Shown in pieces: positions 1 through 7,041 of a stretch of DNA of 8,712 bases. The stretch is taken from the NCBI GenBank assembly GCA_021801545.1, contig JAJYXX010000019.1, forward strand, positions 1-8,712. The letters are read 5' to 3'. The stretch comes from Chloroflexota bacterium. GTDB taxonomy: Bacteria; Chloroflexota; Limnocylindria; Limnocylindrales; CSP1-4. The position numbers and the translations under genes were made by a program. The notes beneath the pieces were generated by a model. It was given only the letters and a program-made list of their open reading frames with translations, made no database searches and was not told the DNA's origin. Numbering within the stretch: position 1 is the stretch's first letter; the number at the start of each line of letters is the position of its first letter.

Positions 1-275
1 ACCAGGGCAACGTCTCGTCGAGTCTCGTCCGGGTCGGCGAGCTGTTCCGGGACGCGGTCCGGCTGAACGCGGCCGGCGCGATCCTCGTCCACAACCATCC
101 GAGCGGCGACCCCACGCCGAGTCCGGACGACCTCCACCTGACCGCCGAGGCGCTCGCTGCCGGCCGGCTCCTCGACATCGAGCTGCTCGATCACCTCGTC
201 ATCGGCCACGACGCGTTCGTCTCGCTCCGTGACCGGGGCGTCGCGTTCGACCGGGCCGGCCCGAAGGCGTCGTAG
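1..275 (+). CDS. radC: RadC family protein (JAMM/MPN domain), C-terminal part only
   Basis: The reading frame enters from the left edge (first full codon at 3) and stops at TAG 273-275, giving the last 90 residues of a protein usually about 220-230 long. Visible is the JAMM metal-binding signature HNHPSGDPTPS: His30, His32 and Asp43 (numbered in this fragment) would bind zinc, with Ser40 in the SxxD part. The family's typical DHLVIG and FVSLRDRG blocks follow near the C-terminus. The upstream catalytic Glu lies outside the window. RadC proteins were once linked to DNA repair, but their biochemical role is unsettled; the JAMM fold suggests a metallo-hydrolase. In many bacteria radC sits next to the mreBCD shape genes, and mreB does follow here, after one intervening gene. 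Identification is firm; function is not. Confidence 0.93.
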   Translation, partial: QGNVSSSLVRVGELFRDAVRLNAAGAILVHNHPSGDPTPSPDDLHLTAEALAAGRLLDIELLDHLVIGHDAFVSLRDRGVAFDRAGPKAS

Positions 276-398
276 GCCGGGCAGGGTGGTGCTCGTGTGC
301 ACCGTTTCACACGGCGGATGCTGGACGGCGCCGGGGTGGCCGGTGCAGACTCTGGTCCCGATCCCGGAGGACCCGCTCCAGCCCAAGAGGAGCCGCCG
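276..398 (+). other. radC to BNR-protein intergenic region with two small inverted repeats
   Basis: This 123-nt gap contains CGTGTG (294-299) facing CACACG (308-313) around an 8-nt loop. It also contains GGTCC (354-358) facing GGACC (369-373) around a 10-nt loop. Neither stem is followed by a T-run, so neither is a classical intrinsic terminator. They may be chance or weak attenuating structures. The open frame can be extended back to GTG 297 through this gap, but the extension has no Shine-Dalgarno and would bury the signal peptide. I see no convincing -35/-10 pair. Confidence 0.35.
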
Positions 399-1733
399 AT
401 GCTCCGCTCTCGCCGGTTCGGCCGGTCGCTTCGCCCGCTCGCCGCCGTAGCGGTCCTCGTCCTGCTCATCGGCTCGTCGCCCGTCGCCGCCGGAGGCGGC
501 CGGTCGCTCGGCCCGGTCGCGCTCGGCTTCCCGGCCGGTGACGACTGGGAGCCCGCGATCGCCGCCGACCGTTTCGGCCATGTCTACGCACTCTGGACGC
601 ACTACGGCGACGACGCCGCTTGCCCGGGCTGCGCCAGCCCGCACATGGAGCTCCAGATCTCGGCCGACGCCGGGCGGAGCTGGTCGACGCCGCGGCCGCT
701 CGCTCCCTCGGCCGAGCGCCAGGACGACCCGCAGATCGTCGTCGACCCGGTCGACGGACGCACCGTCTATGCCGCGTTCATGCAGGGCGGCCAGGCGAGC
801 GAGTACGTCGCCCGGTCCGACGACTTCGGGGCCTCCTGGGCGCCGGTCCTCGTCGAACCGCTGCAGCGCGGCACGGACAAGGACACGCTCACCGCCCGCG
901 GCAATGATGTCTATCTCGTCTACCACACCCAGCAGAAGATCTACGCCTCGATCTCTCACGACCGGGGCGCCACGTGGACGCTCGGGCAGCCGATCGACAA
1001 CACGAACTCGAAGTACGGCGTCTCGCTTCCCAGCGGCGGCGCGATCGACTCGCACGGGACCGTCTACTACGCCTGGAACGGGGTGAACCGGCCGGGACAG
1101 GCGAAGGGCACGATCAACCTCTACGTCACGAGGTCGACCGACGGCGGGCTGACCTGGACGACGTCGCGGGTCGACGTCTCGCAGGCGGCCGCCCCCTGCG
1201 ACTGCGGCGGCTGGGACTGGTGGGGTTCCCAGATGGCCCTGGCCGTCGATGGCCGCGACCGCGTCTACATCCTGTGGAACGCCAACCGGGAGCAGTACGC
1301 CCCGACGCGTCTCTACCTCGCCCGCTCGCTCGACGGTGGCGCCAGCTGGGTGGATCGCCAGGACGTCTCGCTCGCCCCGGCCGGGACGAACAACGTCTTT
1401 CCGGCGATCGCCGCGACCGGCGACGGCGACGTGCGGATCGCCTGGCAGGACGACCGCAACGGCCATGATGCAGGCAGCAACGACCCGGATGCGCGCTGGA
1501 ACACCTGGTACCGGACGTCGCGCGACGGCGGGCTGAGCTGGTCGGCCGAGACGCAGCTGTCGCGCTACGTGGCTGGCTACGCGTACAAACTCGCCACCCC
1601 GAAGGACGGCTACCTCCAGCCGTACGGCGACTACTTCGAGCTCGACATCGACGGCTCGGGCCGGACACATGCCCTGTGGGGAGAGGGGAACAGCTACATC
1701 GGCCCGGGCAACGTCTGGTACGCGCGGCCCTGA
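399..1733 (+). CDS. Secreted six-Asp-box (BNR/sialidase-like) beta-propeller protein
   Basis: The protein has 444 residues. The start is ATG 399, chosen because AAGAGGAG (385-392) lies 6 nt upstream and translation then opens directly with a signal peptide: basic MLRSRRFGRSLR, a hydrophobic stretch at 13-25, and a likely signal-peptidase site near VAA (29-31). Six Asp boxes (SxDxGxxW) start at residues 88, 140, 186, 246, 310 and 374, each after a tyrosine/arginine-rich strand, so a six-bladed sialidase-type propeller is likely. I cannot locate the arginine triad plus Tyr/Glu set of true sialidases, so calling it a neuraminidase would overreach; it could be a glycan-binding or glycosidase-like exoprotein. 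Two close Cys pairs (75/78 and 267/269) may form disulfides or a metal site. No wall anchor or C-terminal membrane segment is seen, so it is probably released or loosely attached. It separates radC from mreB and has no obvious functional tie to either. Confidence 0.85.
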   Translation: MLRSRRFGRSLRPLAAVAVLVLLIGSSPVAAGGGRSLGPVALGFPAGDDWEPAIAADRFGHVYALWTHYGDDAACPGCASPHMELQISADAGRSWSTPRPLAPSAERQDDPQIVVDPVDGRTVYAAFMQGGQASEYVARSDDFGASWAPVLVEPLQRGTDKDTLTARGNDVYLVYHTQQKIYASISHDRGATWTLGQPIDNTNSKYGVSLPSGGAIDSHGTVYYAWNGVNRPGQAKGTINLYVTRSTDGGLTWTTSRVDVSQAAAPCDCGGWDWWGSQMALAVDGRDRVYILWNANREQYAPTRLYLARSLDGGASWVDRQDVSLAPAGTNNVFPAIAATGDGDVRIAWQDDRNGHDAGSNDPDARWNTWYRTSRDGGLSWSAETQLSRYVAGYAYKLATPKDGYLQPYGDYFELDIDGSGRTHALWGEGNSYIGPGNVWYARP

Positions 1734-1775
1734 GCGGACGAGGCTGACCGGGCGGCCTGAGCGGGCGAGGCCGAC
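1730..1775 (+). repeat. Imperfect 19-bp direct repeat at the end of the BNR gene
   Basis: Positions 1730-1748 and 1757-1775 share CTGAGCGG-CGAGGC-GAC with two mismatches (1738/1765 and 1745/1772) at a 27-nt period. The first copy contains the TGA stop of the upstream gene (1731-1733). It looks like a small local duplication in non-coding DNA. No function is evident. Confidence 0.6.
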
Positions 1776-1789
1776 GAGGCGGCCGCCTC
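1776..1789. other. 14-bp perfect palindrome (GAGGCGG/CCGCCTC)
   Basis: GAGGCGG (1776-1782) is followed immediately by its reverse complement CCGCCTC (1783-1789). As RNA it would fold to a 5-bp GC stem with a GGCC loop, 43 nt after the BNR gene's stop. No T-run follows, so it is at best a weak terminator hairpin. It could equally be a dimeric repressor site just upstream of the first mreB promoter copy. The palindrome is certain, its role is not. Confidence 0.4.
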
Positions 1790-1790
1790 C

Positions 1791-1818
1791 TCGACTTCGG
1801 GCGGGTGGGCGGTATGAC
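1791..1818 (+). promoter_or_regulatory. Candidate upstream mreB promoter (P1)
   Basis: TCGACT (1791-1796; 4 of 6 to the sigma-70 -35 box) is separated by 16 nt from TATGAC (1813-1818; 4 of 6 to TATAAT). It occupies the first copy of the direct repeat. It faces mreB and has a weaker -10 than the second copy. This call rests on hexamer likeness and the repeated layout only. Confidence 0.35.
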
Positions 1819-1830
1819 AAGGTCGCCCAC
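1805..1830. promoter_or_regulatory. 7-bp inverted repeat between the two promoter copies, possible operator
   Basis: GTGGGCG (1805-1811) faces its exact reverse complement CGCCCAC (1824-1830) across 12 nt that include the first -10-like hexamer. The right arm is unique to the first repeat copy; after the second copy the sequence differs, so this dyad is not duplicated. It could be an operator overlapping P1 or a leader-RNA hairpin. No T-run follows, so it is not a standard terminator. Confidence 0.3.
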
Positions 1831-1851
1831 TTGCCGGAACTGCGCTTCTCC

Positions 1852-1879
1852 CCGACTTCGGGCGGGTGGGCGGTATACT
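1852..1879 (+). promoter_or_regulatory. Candidate main mreB promoter (P2)
   Basis: TATACT (1874-1879) matches the sigma-70 -10 consensus at 5 of 6 positions, an AT-rich island in very GC-rich DNA. CCGACT (1852-1857) lies 16 nt upstream and matches the -35 at 3 of 6. Transcription would begin near 1886, leaving a leader of about 80 nt before the mreB ATG. It is the better of the two repeated promoter-like copies. Confidence 0.5.
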
Positions 1880-1967
1880 GCTCGGGCTCTGCCTGTCGCT
1901 CATCGCCGCGCGCCCCGCGATCGATCGCCCCGGCCCGCCGCGCCACCACGAAGGACCCTCGTCTCTG

Positions 1968-3020
<1,053 letters not shown>

Positions 3021-3034
3021 GTCGGAGCCCGCAC

Positions 3035-4054
3035 GTGGCCTCCGGGATCGGTCCGATCGACGGCTTCTTCGGCACCCGCCGCGCCCGGCGGCGCGGACTC
3101 GCCTACGCGCTCCTCCTCGCGCTCTCGGTGCTCCTCATGGCCTTCTCCTCGAGCGCCCCGATCGTCGAGCTCCAGAAGGGGATCGGGTTCGCCTTCCGCC
3201 CGATCCAGTCCGCGATCACCGATCTCGCCCGCGAGGTGGGCTCGATCGCCGGGGCGGTGACCGAGATCGACCAGCTGCGCCGGGCGAACGAGACGCTCCA
3301 GCTCGACAACCGGCGCCTGGCGGCCGAGAACGCGCGCCTGGCCGAGATCAAGCGCGAGAACGAGCTCCTGACCGCCCTCCTCCAGCTCCGGGGCGGGATC
3401 GAGTACCAGACCGTGGCGGCCTCGGTGATCGGCCGCGAGTCGTCGGAGTTCCGGCGCGTCGTCTCGATCGACGCCGGCACCGACCGGGGGCTGAAGGTCG
3501 GTGACGTCGTCATCGCCGCCGGCGGGGCGCTGGCGGGGCGGGTGATCGAGGTCGGAGCGAACTTCGCCAACGTCCTGCTCATCAACGACACGAGTTCGAC
3601 CGTGATCGGCCAGGTCCAGTCGAGCGCGGCGACCGGCGAGGTGATTGGTCAACTGGGTGGCGTCCTGATCATGCAGAACATCGACTCGACCGAGCGGATC
3701 AGGATCGGCGAGGAGGTCGTGACGGCCGGCATCGAGCTCGGCAACGGGGTCCGCTCGCTCTACCCGAAGGGGCTCCTGATCGGCCAGGTCGTCGACGTCA
3801 CGCGCGACGCGAACGCCGTCGTCCAGACCGCCTACCTCCAGCCGGCGGTCGAGCTCGACAAGCTCGAATACGTCCTCGTCATCACCGACTACCAGGGCGG
3901 CCTGCCCGATCCGGCCCGCCAGCCGACGAACGTGACGAACCCGGACGGCACGCTGCCCGACACGGAGCAGCCGTTCGTGACGCCCGGGCCGAGCGGCACG
4001 CAGCCGCCGTCGGCGACGCCGCTCGTCCTCCCGACCCCGACGACCGCCCCGTAG
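3035..4054 (+). CDS. mreC: Cell shape-determining protein MreC
   Basis: MreC is a bitopic scaffold linking MreB inside to wall synthases outside. With the GTG start at 3035 it has 339 residues; GGAG (3024-3027) sits 7 nt upstream. The long frame further upstream is mreB read out of register. Layout: a basic N-terminus (FFGTRRARRRG), one transmembrane helix at about 21-37, a coiled coil at about 75-118 rich in Leu, Glu and Arg, then the two-lobe beta domain with VIGRESSEFRR (131-141), LLINDTSSTVIG (181-192) and the family block LYPKGLLIGQV (242-252). The fold ends near VLVITDY (280-286). After it comes a tail of about 53 residues rich in Pro, Thr and Ser, ending PTPTTAP, which most MreC proteins lack or carry shorter. 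mreD does not follow; a sugar-nucleotide operon begins 49 nt later. Confidence 0.94.
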   Translation: MASGIGPIDGFFGTRRARRRGLAYALLLALSVLLMAFSSSAPIVELQKGIGFAFRPIQSAITDLAREVGSIAGAVTEIDQLRRANETLQLDNRRLAAENARLAEIKRENELLTALLQLRGGIEYQTVAASVIGRESSEFRRVVSIDAGTDRGLKVGDVVIAAGGALAGRVIEVGANFANVLLINDTSSTVIGQVQSSAATGEVIGQLGGVLIMQNIDSTERIRIGEEVVTAGIELGNGVRSLYPKGLLIGQVVDVTRDANAVVQTAYLQPAVELDKLEYVLVITDYQGGLPDPARQPTNVTNPDGTLPDTEQPFVTPGPSGTQPPSATPLVLPTPTTAP

Positions 4055-4103
4055 CCCGAGCCGGTGGGCGCGGGCGATGTCCCGGCTGGTAGGCTAGGCC
4101 GCG
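4055..4103 (+). promoter_or_regulatory. mreC-rmlA gap with a possible leaderless-type -10 (TAGGCT)
   Basis: The 49-nt gap has no recognisable Shine-Dalgarno before the rmlA ATG. TAGGCT (4090-4095) fits the TANNNT -10 pattern and ends 8 nt before ATG 4104, the spacing expected when transcription starts at or next to the initiation codon. No clear -35 is visible. rmlA may therefore be translated from a leaderless mRNA, or simply from the mreBC transcript by an inefficient site. Confidence 0.3.
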
Positions 4104-4865
4104 ATGAAGGGGATCGTCCTCGCCGGCGGAACCGCGACGCGTCTCCACCCGCTCACGATCGTCACGAACAAGCACCTCCTGCCGATCTACGACCGGCCGA
4201 TGATCTACTACCCGATCGAGACGCTGGCCGGGATGGGGATCCGGGAGGTGATGGTCGTCGTGGGCGGCAAGAGCGTGGGCGACGTCGTCGAGTTGCTCGC
4301 CGACGGTGCCCACTTCGGGCTCGACCTCACGTATCGCTATCAGCGCGGCGCGCTCGGCATCGCCCACGCGATCGGGCTCGCCCGCGACTTCGTCGGCGAC
4401 GAACCGTTCTGCGTCGTGCTCGGCGACAACATCCTGCGCGGCCCGGCCCTCGACGGGCTCGCCCGCGAGTTCGAGGCCGGCCCGTGGGGCGCTGGCACGC
4501 TCCTCTATCGCGTGCCGGACCCGGAGCGGTTCGGGGTCGCCGAGTTCGACGCGGATGGCAACATCATCGGGTTCGAGGAGAAGCCGGCCCACCCGAAGAG
4601 CGACCTCATCCCGATCGGGGTCTACTTCCTGCGCCCCGAGGCGTTCGACGTCATCGACCGGCTCGCCCCGTCCGGGCGCGGCGAGTTCGAGATCACCGAC
4701 GTCCTCAACCACTACATCCCGGGGCGGCGCCTCTACATCCGGATCTACGACGGCCACTGGGCCGACGCGGGCACGGTCGCCTCGCTCCTGCGGGCCGCCG
4801 AGCTCGCCCGTGACGACGACGAGCACGGGTGCCTCCGCCCGCCCACCCAGCGTCCGGCCCGATGA
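4104..4865 (+). CDS. rmlA: Glucose-1-phosphate thymidylyltransferase, short form (RmlA/RfbA)
   Basis: It catalyses dTTP + glucose-1-phosphate to dTDP-glucose + PPi, the first and normally feedback-controlled step of dTDP-L-rhamnose synthesis. The 253 residues show the nucleotidyltransferase fold: N-terminal KGIVLAGGTATRLHPLT (2-18), Lys23 in NKHLLPIYDRPMIYYP, the substrate-binding QRGALGIAHAI (80-90), metal-binding Asp108 in LGDNI, EEKP (158-161), and the second metal Asp221 in HWADAGT. Two oddities stand out. The usual GxGTRL loop is GTATRL, with Ala11 in place of Gly. The protein is also some 35-40 residues shorter than common RmlA (about 290), lacking much of the C-terminal helices that build the dTDP-rhamnose allosteric site. 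It heads a four-gene operon, and its stop overlaps the rmlB ATG in ATGA (4862-4865). The nucleotide is inferred as dTTP from the neighbours. Confidence 0.9.
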   Translation: MKGIVLAGGTATRLHPLTIVTNKHLLPIYDRPMIYYPIETLAGMGIREVMVVVGGKSVGDVVELLADGAHFGLDLTYRYQRGALGIAHAIGLARDFVGDEPFCVVLGDNILRGPALDGLAREFEAGPWGAGTLLYRVPDPERFGVAEFDADGNIIGFEEKPAHPKSDLIPIGVYFLRPEAFDVIDRLAPSGRGEFEITDVLNHYIPGRRLYIRIYDGHWADAGTVASLLRAAELARDDDEHGCLRPPTQRPAR

Positions 4866-6088
4866 GCGAGCGTCCGGGCGGTGCGGCCACCGACCAGGCC
4901 GCCGTCGACCCGCCTGCCCCGGTCGACGCTCTCCGCGGCCCCGGTGCCGATGCCCTACCGCCCGCGCCGCACCTGCTCGTCACCGGCGGTGCCGGCTTCA
5001 TCGGCTCCTGCTTCGTGCGCCAGATTCTCGCCCGTGGTGACGGGACGCGAATCACCGTTCTCGACAAGCTGACCTACGCGGGCGACCGGGCGAACCTCGC
5101 CCCGGTCGAGGCAGACCCGACCCAGGCCGCCCGGTTCCGGTTCGTGCGAGGCGACATCGCCGACCCGACGGTCGTCGATCCGCTCGTCGGCGACGTGGAC
5201 GCGGTCGTGAACTTCGCCGCCGAGTCGCACGTCGATCGCTCGATCCTCGGCCCGGAGGCGTTCCTGCGGACCGGCGTCATCGGTGTCCACGTGCTGCTCG
5301 AAGCGTGCCGCCGGGAGGCCGAACGGGCGGCGGCCGGGACGCGCCCGGGTCCGCGCCGCCGGCTGCGCCGGGCGCCGCGCTTCCTCCAGGTCTCGACCGA
5401 CGAGGTGTACGGCTCGGTGCCGGTCGGCCACTCGCACGAGGACGATCGGCTCGACCCACGCTCCCCGTACGCGGCGGCGAAGGCGGCCGGCGAGCTCCTC
5501 GTGCGCAGCTACGTCGTCACGTACGGGCTCGATGCCGTGATCACCCGCGGCTCGAACACGTACGGTCCGTACCAGCATCCCGAGAAGCTGATCCCGCTCT
5601 TCATCACGAACGCCCTCGATGGCCAGCCGCTCCCGCTCTACGGTGACGGTCTCCAGCGGCGCGACTGGCTGCACGTCACCGACCATGCCGGCGCGATCGA
5701 GCACGTCCTGCACCACGGGGCGAGCGGCGAGACGTACAACATCCCGGGCGCGGCGGAACGTGCGAACCGCGACGTCGTGGCGGCGCTCCTCGCCCGGCTC
5801 GGCAAGCCCTGGTCGCTCGTTCGCCGGGTGGAGGATCGCCCGGGCCACGACCGGCGCTACGCGATGGACGGTTCGAAGCTCGCGGGGCTCGGCTGGCGGA
5901 ACCGGGTCTCGTTCGAGGAAGGGCTCGCCGCGACCGTCGACTGGTTCCGGGCCAACGAGCAGTGGTGGCGCTCGATCAGGACGGGCGACTGGGATTCCTA
6001 CTACGAGCGCCAGTACGGGGCCCGGCTGGCCCATGGCCTGCCCGCCGCCGACATCGCGTCCGGCCCGGGCCCGAACGAGGGGCGCTAG
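4862..6088 (+). CDS. rmlB: dTDP-glucose 4,6-dehydratase (RmlB/RfbB)
   Basis: It converts dTDP-glucose to dTDP-4-keto-6-deoxyglucose using tightly bound NAD+. The protein has 408 residues and is an extended short-chain dehydrogenase. The Rossmann loop is GGAGFIGS (42-49), and ESHVDRS (121-127) is family-typical. The catalytic cluster STDEVYG (178-184) supplies Thr179, Asp180 and Glu181; YAAAK (203-207) gives Tyr203 and Lys207. Sugar-nucleotide contacts include RGSNTYGPYQHPEKLIPLF (229-247) and RPGHDRRYA (326-334). The Asp-Glu pair after Thr distinguishes dehydratases from epimerases. The start at ATG 4862 overlaps the rmlA stop by 4 nt (ATGA), implying translational coupling. It leaves a Pro/Ala-rich extension of about 37 residues before LLVTGG, with no ATG, GTG or TTG closer to the fold. 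An Arg-rich insert (152-172) precedes the catalytic strand. The C-terminus also extends past the usual end near YYERQY (380-385). Confidence 0.95.
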   Translation: MSERPGGAATDQAAVDPPAPVDALRGPGADALPPAPHLLVTGGAGFIGSCFVRQILARGDGTRITVLDKLTYAGDRANLAPVEADPTQAARFRFVRGDIADPTVVDPLVGDVDAVVNFAAESHVDRSILGPEAFLRTGVIGVHVLLEACRREAERAAAGTRPGPRRRLRRAPRFLQVSTDEVYGSVPVGHSHEDDRLDPRSPYAAAKAAGELLVRSYVVTYGLDAVITRGSNTYGPYQHPEKLIPLFITNALDGQPLPLYGDGLQRRDWLHVTDHAGAIEHVLHHGASGETYNIPGAAERANRDVVAALLARLGKPWSLVRRVEDRPGHDRRYAMDGSKLAGLGWRNRVSFEEGLAATVDWFRANEQWWRSIRTGDWDSYYERQYGARLAHGLPAADIASGPGPNEGR

Positions 6089-6997
6089 GTGCGGGTCGCG
6101 GTGACGGGGGCCGCCGGGCGGCTCGGGCGGGCGCTCGTCGACGCCCTCGGCGCCGCACCGTTCACAGGCCTCTCCGGCCCGCTCGCCTGGACGCGGGCGG
6201 TGTTCGACCTCGATCACCCGGCGTCGATCGCTGATCTGCTCGAGCGCGACCGCCCCGAGGTCGTCGTCCACGCCGCCGCCTGGACCGACGTCGACGGCTG
6301 CGCCCGGGAGCCCGAGCTGGCGATGCGCCGGAACGCCGAGGCGACCCGGCTGCTCGCCGAGGCCTGCGCCGCGCGGGGCCTGGACCTGGTCGTCGTCTCC
6401 ACCAACGAGGTGTTCGACGGCCGCCGGACCGACGGCTTCGGCTACCGCCCCGGCGACGAACCGCACCCGCTCAACCCGTACGGGTTGAGCAAGCTCGCCG
6501 GCGAGGAGGCCGCCCGGCGCGCGTACCAGGCGCTCGCCGGACCGGCCCAGGTCGCGATCGTTCGGACCGCCTGGCTGTTCGGCCCCGGCGCACCGGACTT
6601 CCCTTCGAAGATCCTCGCCGCGGCGGAGCGCGCGCTGGCGTCGGGCGAGCCGCTCCGGGTCGTGGCCGATGAATGGGGGAACCCGACCTACGTCGTCGAC
6701 CTGGCCGAGGCGATCGTCGAGCTCCTCGGCTCCGGCGAGTTCGCCGGCACCCATCACGTGGTGAACGCGCTCGCCGCGACGCGGGCCGACTGGGCGCGCG
6801 ACGTCGTCGCCCGGGCCGGGCTCGGCGTCGAGGTCGTCGGCGTCCCCGGCGCGAGCTGGCCACGGGCGTCGAGCCCCCCGCACTGGGGCGTCCTCGAGGC
6901 GACGCCGCTGCCCTCCGGGGAACCGCTCCGTCCGTGGCGTGACGCGATGGCCGACTACGCGCCGCTCCTCCTGCGGGCTCGGGCCGCGAGCCGATGA
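6089..6997 (+). CDS. rmlD: dTDP-4-dehydrorhamnose reductase (RmlD/RfbD)
   Basis: It performs the last step, NAD(P)H-dependent reduction of dTDP-4-keto-L-rhamnose to dTDP-L-rhamnose. It has 302 residues, normal for the family. The start is GTG 6089, the base after the rmlB stop, with GAGGGG (6077-6082) 6 nt upstream inside rmlB. Motifs: nucleotide-binding GAAGRLG (7-13), HAAAWTDVDGC (61-71), catalytic Tyr131 and Lys135 in YGLSK, RTAWLFG (159-165) and DEWGNPT (194-200). Where most RmlD proteins read STDYVFDG, this one reads STNEVFDG (104-111), so the usual Asp-Tyr pair is Asn106-Glu107. The C-terminal RP-rich block is present in altered form (WPRASSPPHWGVLE). Position between rmlB and rmlC supports the assignment, although a related 4-ketoreductase making another 6-deoxyhexose cannot be excluded. 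Confidence 0.88.
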   Translation: MRVAVTGAAGRLGRALVDALGAAPFTGLSGPLAWTRAVFDLDHPASIADLLERDRPEVVVHAAAWTDVDGCAREPELAMRRNAEATRLLAEACAARGLDLVVVSTNEVFDGRRTDGFGYRPGDEPHPLNPYGLSKLAGEEAARRAYQALAGPAQVAIVRTAWLFGPGAPDFPSKILAAAERALASGEPLRVVADEWGNPTYVVDLAEAIVELLGSGEFAGTHHVVNALAATRADWARDVVARAGLGVEVVGVPGASWPRASSPPHWGVLEATPLPSGEPLRPWRDAMADYAPLLLRARAASR

Positions 6998-7041
6998 CGC
7001 CCGGGAGCCGCGAGCCGATGACGCCCGAGGGCCGCGAGCCG
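6983..7041 (+). repeat. 24-nt tandem repeat across the rmlD stop/rmlC start
   Basis: Two identical 21-nt cores (6983-7003 and 7007-7027), each containing GAGCCGATGACGCCCG, are spaced by exactly 24 nt. A third, partial copy of 11 nt (7031-7041) keeps the same period. The period is eight codons, so rmlC stays in frame and its N-terminus reads MTPGSREP then MTPEGREP. Each full copy carries ATGA, giving two possible rmlC starts (6994 and 7018), but only the first TGA is in the rmlD frame and ends rmlD. Confidence 0.85.

Larger units (their letters stand above)
1787..1876 (+). repeat. Two 29-bp direct repeats, 61-bp period, upstream of mreB
   Basis: Positions 1787-1815 and 1848-1876 are identical at 28 of 29 positions; the only mismatch is T1791 versus C1852. 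The 24-bp core (1792-1815 and 1853-1876) is perfect and reads CGACTTCGGGCGG, then GTGGGCGGTAT. Similarity stops abruptly on both sides. Each copy has three GGG runs plus a GG, which is also compatible with a small G-quadruplex. Both copies lie in the mreB leader region and each ends in a -10-like hexamer, so a duplicated promoter module is the simplest reading. Confidence 0.85.

Noticed and set aside
354..373. GGTCC/GGACC hairpin shared in type with the dyad at 7636-7658
   Set aside because: Only five bases per arm coincide and the loops differ; five-base GC dyads are expected by chance in such DNA.
1866..1967. GTG 1866 as mreB start
   Set aside because: It adds 34 residues absent from MreB proteins, overlaps the promoter-like repeat, and the MLDRFLG start at 1968 is typical.
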